This document shows, in pieces, positions 32,246-40,789 of a DNA stretch of 64,000 bases. The translations under genes and the position numbers were made by a program. The stretch covers positions 124,001 to 188,000 of the forward strand of contig CANNFA010000005.1 of NCBI GenBank assembly GCA_947503765.1, in the 5' to 3' direction. Positions within the stretch are counted from its first letter, which is position 1; the number at the start of each line of letters is the position of its first letter. Origin of the DNA: an uncultured Paracoccaceae bacterium. Lineage in GTDB: Bacteria; Pseudomonadota; Alphaproteobacteria; Rhodobacterales; Rhodobacteraceae. A model generated the notes under the pieces. It had not been told where the DNA came from. It ran no database searches and was given only the letters and a program-made list of their open reading frames with translations.

Positions 32246-33159
32246 CACATCCTCTCCACTTCGGATTTGCCGAACAGTCCGGTCGGTTTGAACACCAGCA
32301 CCAGGATCAGGATCGAGAACGAGAACACGTCCTTCCATTCACTGCCGATGAAGGGGATCTGCGTGCCGAACGCCTCCAGCAGGCCCAGGATCAGCCCGCC
32401 CGCCATCGCGCCGGGGATCGAACCGATGCCGCCGATCACCGCCGCGGTGAAGGCCTTGAGCCCGATCAGGAAGCCCATGAAATACCAGATGGAGCCGTAA
32501 TAGGCCCCCGCCATCGTGCCCGCCGCCGCCGCCAGCGCCGATCCGATCAGGAAGGTCACCGCGATGATCTTGGTCACGTCGATGCCCATCAGGCGGCACA
32601 TGTCCTTGTCGATCGACACCGCCCGCATGGCCCGGCCGTATTGGGTGCGCGTGACGAAGGTTTCCAGCGCCAGCATCAGGATCGCCGCCATGCCGACAAG
32701 GACCATCTGGTTATAGGTGATGAACACCCCGCCAAGCGCGATGCCGCCAAAGCCCAGATTGGTCCGAAAGGCGGTGAATTCGCCGCCGGTCAGCGCCAGG
32801 ACGCTGTTCTGCAGAACCAGCGACACGGCCAGCGCGGTGATCAGGATCGACAGGCGCGGCGCGGCCAGCATCGGGTGATAGGCGATCCGTTCGATCACCA
32901 CCCCCAGGAACCCGACCGCGATCATCGACACGAACATCGACAGCGCGATCCCGCCCCAGCCGGTGCCGACCAGCCCGCCGACGAGCGACAGCACGGCGAA
33001 CCCGACGAAGCCGCCGATCATGTAGACATCGCCATGCGCGAAGTTCAGAAGTTTTATGACCCCGAAGATCATCGTGTAGCCAAGCGCGACCAGTGCGTAG
33101 AACGAGCCCAGCACCAGGCCATTGACCAGCTGCTGGGCGAGAATATCGAATGTGGTCAT
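32245..33159 (-). CDS. livH: Branched-chain-type ABC transporter permease (LivH)
   Basis: Inner-membrane permease of 304 residues starting MTTFDILAQQLVNGLVLGSF. The LivH hallmark YTMIFGVIKLLNFAHGD lies near residue 28 and the loop YGRAMRAVSIDKDMCRLMGI near 180. First of the four downstream genes after the binding protein. Confidence 0.92.
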   Translation of the reverse strand: MTTFDILAQQLVNGLVLGSFYALVALGYTMIFGVIKLLNFAHGDVYMIGGFVGFAVLSLVGGLVGTGWGGIALSMFVSMIAVGFLGVVIERIAYHPMLAAPRLSILITALAVSLVLQNSVLALTGGEFTAFRTNLGFGGIALGGVFITYNQMVLVGMAAILMLALETFVTRTQYGRAMRAVSIDKDMCRLMGIDVTKIIAVTFLIGSALAAAAGTMAGAYYGSIWYFMGFLIGLKAFTAAVIGGIGSIPGAMAGGLILGLLEAFGTQIPFIGSEWKDVFSFSILILVLVFKPTGLFGKSEVERM

Positions 33160-33191
33160 GAATTACCCTGGGCAAATGGGCGAAGGAAAAG

Positions 33192-33226
33192 GGGGCGGGG
33201 CGGCCGCAATCGCGCCGCCCCGCCCC
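33192..33226 (-). terminator. Intercistronic hairpin after liv-type binding-protein gene
   Basis: GGGGCGGGGCGGC and GCCGCCCCGCCCC form a perfect 13-bp stem with a 9-base loop in the 76-base gap between the binding-protein gene and livH. It is the strongest of the binding-protein-associated hairpins here, and no U-tract is visible. Confidence 0.65.
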
Positions 33227-33235
33227 GTTGTCATG

Positions 33236-34366
33236 TCACTCGGCCGCGCGGGTCCAGGCGCCGTCCTTGCCTTCGAGGACGATGAAGTTGGACCGCGCCA
33301 GCGTGTTCTCGTCGGTGAACGAGATCGGGCCGGACAGCCATTCGGCCTGATCGGCAGAGGCCAGCGCCTCGATCACCGCCGCATGGTCGGTGGTGCCGGC
33401 CTTGTCGATGGCCCATGCCAGCAGCTTCATCCCGTCATAGGTCAGCGGCGCATAGGGGCCGGGGGCGTTGTCGTTCGCCGCCTTGTAGCTTTCGATGAAG
33501 GATGCGGCGGCGGGCAGGAATTCGGCCGTCGGGTTCGAGAAGCCGAACACGCCCTCGGCCGCCTGGCCCGCGATCTCGAACAGCTTGGGAGAGTTGGAGC
33601 CGTCGCCCACCGCGATCACGCCCTGATAGCCGGATTGCCGCAGCTGCCGGATCAGCAGGCCGCCATCGGCGTAATAGGCCGTCCACAGCACCGCGTCGGG
33701 GTTCAGCGAGCGGATCTTGGTGGTCAGCGCGGAATAATCCTGCTCGCCCTTGTTCACGGTTTCGGTCGCCACGACCTCGTGCCCGGCTTCTTTCCAGCGC
33801 TCGGCGGTCAGGTTGGCCAGATCCTGCGAATAGGCGTCGCCCTGGTCGACGATCGCCAGCGTCTCGACCCCCTTGCCCGACAGGAAATCGACCACCTTGG
33901 TCGACTGGTCGGCACCGGTGGAGTTGATCATGAAGGCATTGCCCGGATTGGCCGGGATCAGCTTGGTCGAGTTGGACGCGGTGATGACGAAGGGAATGTT
34001 CGCGTCGCCGTAGACCTTGAGCGTCGGCAGCGTCGCGCCGGAACAATAGCCGCCCACGACACCGTCGACTTCCTGCGAGGCCAGTTTCGACGCCGCGTTC
34101 ACCGATGCCTGCGGATCACAAGCCGAATCGCCGACCGCCAGCTCGACCTGCCGGCCCAAGAGCCCGCCATCGCCGTTGATCTCCTCGACCGCGACCTTCA
34201 CCGCGTTCAGCATGTCGTTGCCATAGGTCGCCTCGGGGCCGGTCGTGGGCACCTGCACGCCGATCGTGATCGGGCCGTCCTGGGCGATGACCGGTGCCGC
34301 CAGCGCGCCGGCACCGATTGCCGCCAGCGCCAGCAGGGTGCGCCGTCTTGCAATCCTGAATTCCAT
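33236..34366 (-). CDS. Branched-chain-type ABC transporter substrate-binding protein (probable aromatic acid)
   Basis: Periplasmic binding protein of 376 residues, Peripla_BP_6 fold. The signal peptide MEFRIARRRTLLALAAIGAG has an RRRTLL motif and ends near PVIAQ. The mature protein begins DGPITIGVQVPTTGPEATYG and includes VVGGYCSGATLPTLKVY and FVITASNSTKLI, typical of LivK-type proteins. Position downstream of an aryl-CoA ligase and a 2-oxoacid oxidoreductase suggests an aromatic acid ligand; the sequence alone does not show it. The ATG at 34366 follows GGAGGAGAAC. Confidence 0.88.
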   Translation of the reverse strand: MEFRIARRRTLLALAAIGAGALAAPVIAQDGPITIGVQVPTTGPEATYGNDMLNAVKVAVEEINGDGGLLGRQVELAVGDSACDPQASVNAASKLASQEVDGVVGGYCSGATLPTLKVYGDANIPFVITASNSTKLIPANPGNAFMINSTGADQSTKVVDFLSGKGVETLAIVDQGDAYSQDLANLTAERWKEAGHEVVATETVNKGEQDYSALTTKIRSLNPDAVLWTAYYADGGLLIRQLRQSGYQGVIAVGDGSNSPKLFEIAGQAAEGVFGFSNPTAEFLPAAASFIESYKAANDNAPGPYAPLTYDGMKLLAWAIDKAGTTDHAAVIEALASADQAEWLSGPISFTDENTLARSNFIVLEGKDGAWTRAAE

Positions 34367-34709
34367 ATCGTTCTCCTCCGAATTTCGGCCGGCCGCCCGT
34401 GGCGGGGCCTTGGCGCCGACGGTGAATATTTTATCCAAAATTGTCAAAGGGAAAACTTCAGACGGTTCGGATCAGGGTCCGGCCCTTACCCGCAAGGCGA
34501 ACGGCGCGGGCGCCGGCCACACGCATCGCACGAAAACATCCCCGATCCGCTCTCGCAATCGTGGTCGCGACCCCGGATGCGGCGGTGAGGCGATAGCGGT
34601 GCGGGAAACCAAAGCCCCGCCAGCCGCGTATTGCCGGTCCGGTTTTCAGGATGGGTTCATCCCGCGGCAAGCCGCGATCAACCTGGCAATGCCGGCCCGC
34701 TTTCGGCGC
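34367..34709. other. Gap between 2-oxoacid oxidoreductase and liv-type importer genes
   Basis: A 343-base stretch without a convincing gene. The part next to the importer is AT-rich (34430-34460) with TTGACA on the minus strand at 34442-34447, but no well-placed -10 hexamer follows. An internal promoter is therefore possible but not shown. The remainder is GC-rich with no repeat that I could pick out. Confidence 0.45.
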
Positions 34710-35582
34710 CTACATCGCCGCCAGTCCGATCAGCCGCGACCAGCTGGCATCGACATCGGCCTGAAGCTCGGCGCGGTCGTCGTCCTTGAGGTGGCGATAG
34801 CGTTTCTGCTGGGCCAGATAATCGTCCAGCGGATGCTTCTTTTCGTCCTGCGCGACCTTGTAGGTCAGCCCGTCCTCGACCTCGATCAGCGGAAACACCC
34901 CGCTTTCCACGGCAAGCCGCGCGGTTTTCACGGCGGCATTGTCGGCCACGCCCCAGCCGGGCAGGCAGGGGATCAGCACAATGATGACCTTCATGCCGCG
35001 CATCCCCTTGGCCTTTTTCACCTTGGCCTTCATGTCGTTCAGATGCGAGGGGCTGACGGTGGCGATATAGGGGATGCGGTGCGCGGCCAGGATCTCGATC
35101 AGGTTCTTCTTCCGGGTCGTCTTGCCCAGGGGCGTGCTGCCGGTCGTGGCGCTTTTGGGGGTGGAGGAGCTCTTCTGCCCGCCGGTGTTCATGTAGCCTT
35201 CATTGTCGAAACAGACATACAGGATATCCTCGTTGCGCTCTGCCGCCGAGGATAGCGATTGCAGGCCGATATCGTAGGTGCCGCCATCGCCGGCCAGGCA
35301 CAGCACGGTGGTGTCGTCGCGCCCCATCGCCCGCAGCGCGCGTTTCACGCCCGCGGCAGAGGCGGCGGCGCTTTCCAGCGTGCCGTGCAGGAACGGGATC
35401 TTCGCCGAACTCATCGGATGGCCGCCCAGGATCACCGCCGTGCAGGACGGCACCACGACGCCGACCGCATCGGTGCCGACCTCGTTCAGAATCACCCGCA
35501 TCGCCAGCGCCTCGGCGCAGCCGGCACAGGCCACATGGCCCGAACAGAACTGGCCGGTATCGGTATAGTCGATCTTTTCCAT
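34710..35582 (-). CDS. 2-oxoacid oxidoreductase beta subunit (TPP-binding; phenylglyoxylate/pyruvate-type)
   Basis: Cytoplasmic beta subunit of 290 residues of a CoA-acylating 2-oxoacid oxidoreductase. It carries the Fe-S pattern GHVACAGC (Cys13, 19, 22) plus a distant Cys206 in IPCLPGWG. The thiamine-diphosphate motif is GDGGTYDIG at 99-107 with DNEGYMNTGGQ at 126-136, the PorB pattern. Its partners follow the order gamma, FAD/Fe-S, alpha, beta. Substrate is unclear: pyruvate-like acids or phenylglyoxylate. The surrounding aromatic genes favour the latter, or a role in supplying electrons to 4-hydroxybenzoyl-CoA reductase. Confidence 0.87.
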   Translation of the reverse strand: MEKIDYTDTGQFCSGHVACAGCAEALAMRVILNEVGTDAVGVVVPSCTAVILGGHPMSSAKIPFLHGTLESAAASAAGVKRALRAMGRDDTTVLCLAGDGGTYDIGLQSLSSAAERNEDILYVCFDNEGYMNTGGQKSSSTPKSATTGSTPLGKTTRKKNLIEILAAHRIPYIATVSPSHLNDMKAKVKKAKGMRGMKVIIVLIPCLPGWGVADNAAVKTARLAVESGVFPLIEVEDGLTYKVAQDEKKHPLDDYLAQQKRYRHLKDDDRAELQADVDASWSRLIGLAAM

Positions 35583-35586
35583 GTCT

Positions 35587-36753
35587 CTACTCCACCCAGA
35601 TCGGGTCTGGCGATGTCGGGGCGCCGAGATGCTCGCGCGCCAGGGCTTCGAGGGTTTCGACCGGCACGCTGACACCGCCGACCCCGGCCAGCAGCCCGTG
35701 CAGGCCCGGCGCGTCATCCATGCCGAAAAGGGCGGCCTTGATTTCCTGATGCAGCACGCCGCCGGTGCCCGGCGAATAGTTGCGGTCAAGAACCAGGGCG
35801 GTGCCGAACCGCGCCAGCGCGGCGCGCAGATCGGCCAGGGGCAGGGGCCGGAACAGCCGCAGCTTGAGCAGGCCGGCCTTGACGCCATCCGCGCGCAGCC
35901 GGTCCACCGCGTCGCGGGCGGTGCCGGTCATGCTGCCCATGGTGACAAGGACGATCTCGGCGCCCTCGGTCTTGTAGAATTCCAGCGGCGCCGATTTGCG
36001 CCCGGTCAGCGCGGCCCAGTCCTGTCCGGCCTGCACGGTCAGATCGGCGATGCCGGCCATCGCGATCTGCATTTCGCGCCGGGTGCGGTTCCATTGCACC
36101 TGATCGACCGGCGCCCCGACCGACCGGCCGATCGTGGTATCGAGCTTGATTTCGCGTGCCTGGCGCGGCAGGTACGATTGCACCAGATCGGCCGAAGGCA
36201 GGCTGACCGGTTCCACCGAATGCGACACGTAGAAGGCATCGTGATTGACCATCACCGGCAGGCCAGCACTCTCGGCGATGCGGAAGGCCTGGATCACGGT
36301 ATCGAGCGAATCCTGCGGGTTCTCGGTGTAAAGCTGCACCCAGCCGGTATCGCGCTGCGACAGGCTGTCGATCTGGTCGGGCCAGAACCCCCAGGGCGCG
36401 GCGGGGGTGCGGTTGACGTTGAACATCACGATCGGCATCCGCGCCCCGGCCGCGTAATGCAGCAATTCGTGCATCAGCAGCAGCCCCTGCGAGGAGGTTG
36501 CGGTGAAGACCCGCGCCCCCAGCGCCGAGGCGGCGATGCAGCCCGCCATCGCCGAATGTTCGCTTTCGGGGGTCAGAAGCTCTGCCTTGAACTGGCCCTG
36601 GCTCTGGAATTCGATCAGCTTTTCCAGGATCGGCGTCTGCGGCGTGATCGGATAGAGCGGGGCGACATCGGGAACGGCCAGCCGCACCCCCCAGGCGACG
36701 GCGTGATTGCCGTTCATCAGGCGCATGTCTTCGTTCAGAACGGGGGCATTCAT
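35587..36753 (-). CDS. 2-oxoacid oxidoreductase alpha subunit
   Basis: Alpha subunit of 388 residues. It starts MNAPVLNEDMRLMNGNHAVA and carries the PorA hallmark APLYPITPQTPILEKL near residue 32, then SEHSAMAGCIAASALGARVFTATSSQGL. The C-terminal domain has VTMGSMTGTARDAVDRLR and VLDRNYSPGTGGVLHQEI. Starts by ATGA overlap with the FAD/Fe-S subunit and is followed after four bases by the beta subunit. It supplies the pyrimidine-side site of the thiamine centre in this enzyme class. Confidence 0.9.
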   Translation of the reverse strand: MNAPVLNEDMRLMNGNHAVAWGVRLAVPDVAPLYPITPQTPILEKLIEFQSQGQFKAELLTPESEHSAMAGCIAASALGARVFTATSSQGLLLMHELLHYAAGARMPIVMFNVNRTPAAPWGFWPDQIDSLSQRDTGWVQLYTENPQDSLDTVIQAFRIAESAGLPVMVNHDAFYVSHSVEPVSLPSADLVQSYLPRQAREIKLDTTIGRSVGAPVDQVQWNRTRREMQIAMAGIADLTVQAGQDWAALTGRKSAPLEFYKTEGAEIVLVTMGSMTGTARDAVDRLRADGVKAGLLKLRLFRPLPLADLRAALARFGTALVLDRNYSPGTGGVLHQEIKAALFGMDDAPGLHGLLAGVGGVSVPVETLEALAREHLGAPTSPDPIWVE

Positions 36754-38402
36754 CGTGCCTCATCCTCTTGCATGTGGATCGAGCCTGTGGGGCATTCGGC
36801 GACGCACAGCCCGCAGCCCTTGCAATAGTCGGTTTTCACGCTGTAGCCGCCGTCTTCCAGCTTGGTGATCGCCATGTCGGGGCAGTAGAAATAGCAATTG
36901 TCGCAGAAGATGCAGGTGCCGCAACTGAAGCAGCGCGACGCTTCCTTGCGGGCCTGCGCCTCGGTCAGGGGTTCCTGCACCTCGTCGAAGCTGGCCAGCC
37001 TTGCCACCACATCGGCGACGGGCTGATGCGTGCGGGCGTGGTCCTCCTGGTAGGCGGGGTTGATCCGGTCATAGCCGACCTGCGGCGCGATTTCCGGCAC
37101 CGGGGCGGCAATGCCCGTTTGCAGGAAACCGGCAATGGCATGGGCGGCCTCCTTGCCCATGCCGACCGCCTCGGTCACGAAGCGTTCCATGCTGGCCACG
37201 TCGCCGCCGGCGAAGAGGCCCGGCGCGCTGGTCTGCCAGCCCGGCGCGGTGGCGATCACCGGGCCGTTCGCGTCCAGCAATTCGGCCCAGCGGGCAAGGT
37301 CGGCATCCTGGCCGATGGCCGGAATGATCGTGTCGGCATTCAGGGTGAATTCGCTGCCGGGGACGGGATCGGCGCGGAACTGGCCGCGTTGCGCACCCGG
37401 CTGGAATTCGACCCTGATGCAGTGCGCAGTGACGCTTTCTCCCTCGAAGCTGGCCGAATGCAGCATCGCGGCGCTGACGAAACCGATGCCTTCCTCGGCG
37501 CCCTCGTCCAGCTCGACCTTCTGCGCGGGCAGGCGGCCTTCGGGTTCCAGCGTCAGCACGGTGACGGCACGGCCCAGCCGCCGGCAGGTGCGCGCCACAT
37601 CCATCGCGGCGCTGCCGCCGCCGATCACCACCACATGCGCGCCGGTGCGGGCGATCTGTTCGTCCTGCGGCGCGGCCAGGAAATCGGCGCTGTCGACGAT
37701 CCAGTCCTGATCGTAATCGAGCGTGGGCAGGCGTTTGGGCCTGCTGGCCCCGGTCGCCAGGAACACCGCGTCATGTTCGGCGCGCAGGCGTTCCAGCGCC
37801 GCTTCGTCCATCACCTCGGCATTGAGGCGGATGTCGATGCCCATCGCGGCGATGCGGTTCACCTCGCCGTCCAGCACGGCCCGGTCCAGCCGGTAGGAGG
37901 GGATGCCGTGCCGCATCAGCCCGCCAAGCTGCCCGCTGGCCTCGAACAGGGTCACGGCATAGCCCTGGCGGCGCAGCTGATAGGCGGCCGACAGCCCGGC
38001 CGGCCCGCCGCCGATAATGGCGACCGATTGCGCGCGTTCCTCTTCGGGGGCGGGAAAGGCCCAGCCCTGATCCAGCGCCGCGTCACCGACGAATCGCTCC
38101 AGGCTGCAGATGCCCACCGTCTCGTCATGTTCGACCCTGTTGCAGGCGGTTTCGCACGGATGATGACAGATGCGCCCGGCAATGGCTGGGAAGGGGTTGT
38201 TGTCGGCCAGCGTGACGAAGGCGCCGTGGATATCGCCGTTCTTGACCTGGCCGATCCAGGTGGCGATGCGCCCGTTGACGGGGCAGGCGCCCAGGCAGGG
38301 CGACGGCTGATCCTGGTAATTCGGCAGCGCCGCGCGCCAGGTGCCGGTCAGGCGGTTCTCGCTCGACAGGTGGGTCCAGAGCGGGGAAAGCTGTTCGTTC
38401 AT
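36750..38402 (-). CDS. FAD/NAD(P)-binding Fe-S subunit fused to ferredoxin domain (PadH+PadF-like)
   Basis: A 550-residue protein linking the 2-oxoacid oxidoreductase to a pyridine nucleotide. The N-terminal Fe-S region has Cys36 and Cys40 (CLGACP) and CHHPCETAC near residue 80, as in glutamate-synthase small subunits. FAD motif AIIGGGPAGLSAAY lies near 130, NAD(P) motif VVVIGGGSAAMD near 260 and GLFAGGDVAS near 395. The last 75 residues hold two [4Fe-4S] motifs, CFSCGTCIFCDNCYFYCP and CKGCGLCVAECP. In phenylglyoxylate:NAD oxidoreductase the flavin subunit and the ferredoxin subunit are separate proteins; here they look fused. Function as electron exchanger is inferred. Confidence 0.87.
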   Translation of the reverse strand: MNEQLSPLWTHLSSENRLTGTWRAALPNYQDQPSPCLGACPVNGRIATWIGQVKNGDIHGAFVTLADNNPFPAIAGRICHHPCETACNRVEHDETVGICSLERFVGDAALDQGWAFPAPEEERAQSVAIIGGGPAGLSAAYQLRRQGYAVTLFEASGQLGGLMRHGIPSYRLDRAVLDGEVNRIAAMGIDIRLNAEVMDEAALERLRAEHDAVFLATGASRPKRLPTLDYDQDWIVDSADFLAAPQDEQIARTGAHVVVIGGGSAAMDVARTCRRLGRAVTVLTLEPEGRLPAQKVELDEGAEEGIGFVSAAMLHSASFEGESVTAHCIRVEFQPGAQRGQFRADPVPGSEFTLNADTIIPAIGQDADLARWAELLDANGPVIATAPGWQTSAPGLFAGGDVASMERFVTEAVGMGKEAAHAIAGFLQTGIAAPVPEIAPQVGYDRINPAYQEDHARTHQPVADVVARLASFDEVQEPLTEAQARKEASRCFSCGTCIFCDNCYFYCPDMAITKLEDGGYSVKTDYCKGCGLCVAECPTGSIHMQEDEAR

Positions 38403-38407
38403 TGGTG

Positions 38408-38956
38408 TCAGGCCTCCTCGGCGATCGCGGCCATCAGGTCATGTGCCTCGCGGCAGGCGGCGACATTCTCGGCCTTACGGGCCGGGGCGGATTGTTCGAT
38501 GATGCGGCACATCGTGTCGATGTCGGGCTGGCCCAATGCAGCGACGAAACCGCCCAGAAGCGCGGAATTGACCACCTTGCCCATATCGTTGCGCCGGGCG
38601 ATGGCGCGCCCGTCGACCGGGATGATCCGGTGCGGGCCGGTGCCGGTCAGATCCTGCGACGTGCGCGGCGAATTGACCACGATCCGCGCGCCGGGGCGGG
38701 CAAGCGCCAGGAAATCGGCGTCAAGCAGGCTGTCGTCGAAACATAGCAGCGCGTCGGCCTGCACGATGTTGCAGCGCAGCCGGATCGGGCCGTCATCGAC
38801 CCGCAGCGACGACATGACCGGCGTGCCGCGCCGCGCGCCGCCATAGGTCGCGAAGGTCTGCACCTGCCGGCCCATCGCAAAGAAGGCCTGCGCCAGCAGG
38901 TTGCCGGCCGTCTGGGCGCCCTGTCCGCCGCGCCCCAGGATGATGATCTCGATCAT
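38408..38956 (-). CDS. 2-oxoacid oxidoreductase gamma subunit
   Basis: Gamma subunit of 182 residues. It opens with IIILGRGGQGAQTAGNLLAQ, the GRGGQG hallmark of PorG/VorG, then TYGGARRGTPVMSSLRVDD. The start at 38956 overlaps the stop of the aryl-CoA ligase gene by ATGA, so ligase and oxidoreductase are translated together. Order gamma, electron subunit, alpha, beta resembles the phenylglyoxylate oxidoreductase locus of Azoarcus. Confidence 0.88.
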   Translation of the reverse strand: MIEIIILGRGGQGAQTAGNLLAQAFFAMGRQVQTFATYGGARRGTPVMSSLRVDDGPIRLRCNIVQADALLCFDDSLLDADFLALARPGARIVVNSPRTSQDLTGTGPHRIIPVDGRAIARRNDMGKVVNSALLGGFVAALGQPDIDTMCRIIEQSAPARKAENVAACREAHDLMAAIAEEA

Positions 38957-40623
38957 GATGCGCCTTTCTGTGCCAGTGTCAGGGCCGGCTTGCGGGCCGC
39001 CGGAGTCGTGCCGGAGGCCGGTTCGGATGCCGCGTCCGTTCGGGGGGCCGCGCAGGGGGGCGTGCCGCCCGCCATCTCGCGCAGACGGTACCGCTGGATC
39101 TTGCCGGTCGCGGTTTTCGGAAGCAAGTCCAGCGCGACGATCCAACGCGGATATTTCCACAGGCCGGCCGTTTTCTTGACATGGGTCTTCAGCTCGTCGA
39201 ACAGCGTCTCGGCCGTCTGGCCGGGGGCCAGCACGACAAAGGCGCGCGGCTTGACCAGCCCCTCGTCATCGGTATCGGCGATCACCGCCGCCTCGATCAC
39301 CGCCGGGTGCGAGACCAGCGCCTGTTCCACCTCGGCCGGAGAGACCCAGCGGCCGGCGACCTTGAACATGTCGTCGGCGCGCCCGGCATAATGGTAATAG
39401 CCTTCCGCGTCGCGGGTATACTTGTCGCCGGTGCGCACCCAGTCGCCGGCAAAGGTGGCGCGGGACTTGTCGCGCTGGTTCCAGTAGCCATCGCCGGCAG
39501 AGCCGCCCGAGACCAGCAATTCGCCCAATTCGTCATCGGCCACGTCGCGGCCGTCTTCGTCCACCAGCCGCAGCCGGTAGCCGGGAAATTCGCGCCCCAC
39601 AGTGCCATAGCGGATATCGTCCGGCCGGTTGGAGATGAAGGCATGCAGCATCTCGGTCGAGCCGATGCCGTTCAGGATGCCGACCCGCATGCGCTTTTCC
39701 CAGGCCAGCCCGACATCTTCGGGCAGCGCCTCTCCGGCCGAGACACAAAGGCGCAGACGGTCGGATCCGTTCTCTTGGCGGCAGGCGGGATCGGCCAGCA
39801 TCGCGGCGTAAAGCGTGGGTACCCCGAAGAACAGCGTCGGACGCGCGCGCGCCAGCACCGACATCACTGTGGCGGGCGAAGTGCGGTCCGGCAGCAGCAC
39901 GGTGGTGGCGCCGACCGACATCGGCAACGCCATGCTGGCCCCGTGCCCGTAGGCAAAGAACATCTTGGCGGCGGAAAAGCAGATATCGTCGTGCTGGATG
40001 CCCAGAACATGCCGGCCATAGGTGTCGGCGATGTATTGCGGGCTGGTATGGACGTGGCGCACCCCCTTGGGCGCGCCGGTCGAGCCCGAGGAATAGAGCC
40101 AGAAGGCGGTTTCGTCGCTACAGGTGGCGGCCGTGTCGAACCTGTCGCTCGCGCGCGCCATCAGGATCTGAAGTCGCGGATAGGGATCGTTTTCGATCGC
40201 TCCGGTATCGTCGCCGGCGACGATGACATGACGCAGCGCCGGAAGCTGGTCCAGCAGCGGGGCGATCACCTCCAGCAGCGGCGCGGACAGGACGATCGCC
40301 TCGGCGCGGCTGTCCTTGAGCATGTATAGGTAATTATCGGCCGTCAGCAGGGTGTTCAGGCAGACCGGCACGATCCCGGCCCGAATCGCCCCCCAGAAGA
40401 CCGAAGGATAATCGACATCGTCCAGCATCAGCACGGCAACCCGCGCCTCGGGGCGGATTCCCAGCCCGGTCAGCAGGTTGGCGACGCGCATCGTGGCGGC
40501 CTGAAGCTGGCCATAGGTCAGCGACCGCGCGGGATCGACGAAGGCGATCTCGTGGCCGTAGCCACAAGAGACATTGCGGTCCACCATTTCGGCGGCGGCA
40601 TTGTACTCCCTCGGCTTTCCCAT
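38953..40623 (-). CDS. Aryl-CoA ligase (benzoate/4-hydroxybenzoate-CoA ligase family)
   Basis: AMP-forming ligase of 556 residues activating an aromatic acid with CoA. The AMP motif is YSSGSTGAPKGVRHVH near residue 165, with the benzoate-ligase-type AAKMFFAYGHGASMALPM near 205, GIGSTEMLHAF near 305 and the C-terminal catalytic lysine region PKTATGKIQRYRLRE near 510. A Pro/Ala-rich tail of about 40 residues follows, absent from its paralogue at 44870. The start at 40623 follows GGGAGAAGG; an in-frame ATG nine codons upstream is less well placed. Heads the operon with the 2-oxoacid oxidoreductase. Substrate may be 4-hydroxybenzoate or another ring acid. Confidence 0.87.
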   Translation of the reverse strand: MGKPREYNAAAEMVDRNVSCGYGHEIAFVDPARSLTYGQLQAATMRVANLLTGLGIRPEARVAVLMLDDVDYPSVFWGAIRAGIVPVCLNTLLTADNYLYMLKDSRAEAIVLSAPLLEVIAPLLDQLPALRHVIVAGDDTGAIENDPYPRLQILMARASDRFDTAATCSDETAFWLYSSGSTGAPKGVRHVHTSPQYIADTYGRHVLGIQHDDICFSAAKMFFAYGHGASMALPMSVGATTVLLPDRTSPATVMSVLARARPTLFFGVPTLYAAMLADPACRQENGSDRLRLCVSAGEALPEDVGLAWEKRMRVGILNGIGSTEMLHAFISNRPDDIRYGTVGREFPGYRLRLVDEDGRDVADDELGELLVSGGSAGDGYWNQRDKSRATFAGDWVRTGDKYTRDAEGYYHYAGRADDMFKVAGRWVSPAEVEQALVSHPAVIEAAVIADTDDEGLVKPRAFVVLAPGQTAETLFDELKTHVKKTAGLWKYPRWIVALDLLPKTATGKIQRYRLREMAGGTPPCAAPRTDAASEPASGTTPAARKPALTLAQKGAS

Positions 40624-40662
40624 CGCGCCCTTCTCCCAAAACGCTTCCATTTGGATAATAAG

Positions 40663-40680
40663 TATTGTAGTACTCTTATG
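40663..40680. promoter_or_regulatory. AGTACT-centred palindrome upstream of aryl-CoA ligase operon
   Basis: TATTGTAGTACTCTTATG; on the minus strand it is 40 bases before the ligase ATG and overlaps a TACAAT that could serve as -10. It shares the TAT-x-x-TAGTACT-x-x-x-AT core with sites before the hcr operon (58122) and the hemerythrin gene (63530). The binding protein is unknown; the local Rrf2 regulator is the best candidate. Confidence 0.6.
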
Positions 40681-40789
40681 CGTATTTGGGTATTCTTGCA
40701 ATCGGAGAATCTCTGAACGCGGCGTTCCGTCATCCTGATGCGGGCCCGGTGCGGGGTTTGCAGCGAAACGAAAAAAATGGGGAAACGGA

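Noticed and set aside
34442-34447. TTGACA on the minus strand as a promoter for the liv-type importer
   Set aside because: No reasonable -10 hexamer follows at 16-18 bases, so I list it only as a possibility within the gap.
34458-34670. A 70-codon minus-strand ORF in the gap before the 2-oxoacid oxidoreductase genes
   Set aside because: No ribosome-binding site or recognisable motif, Arg-rich composition, and no coupling to neighbours.
34710-38956. Indolepyruvate:ferredoxin oxidoreductase
   Set aside because: That enzyme usually has a large alpha subunit with a C-terminal ferredoxin and no separate FAD subunit; the four-part layout here fits Por/Pad types better.
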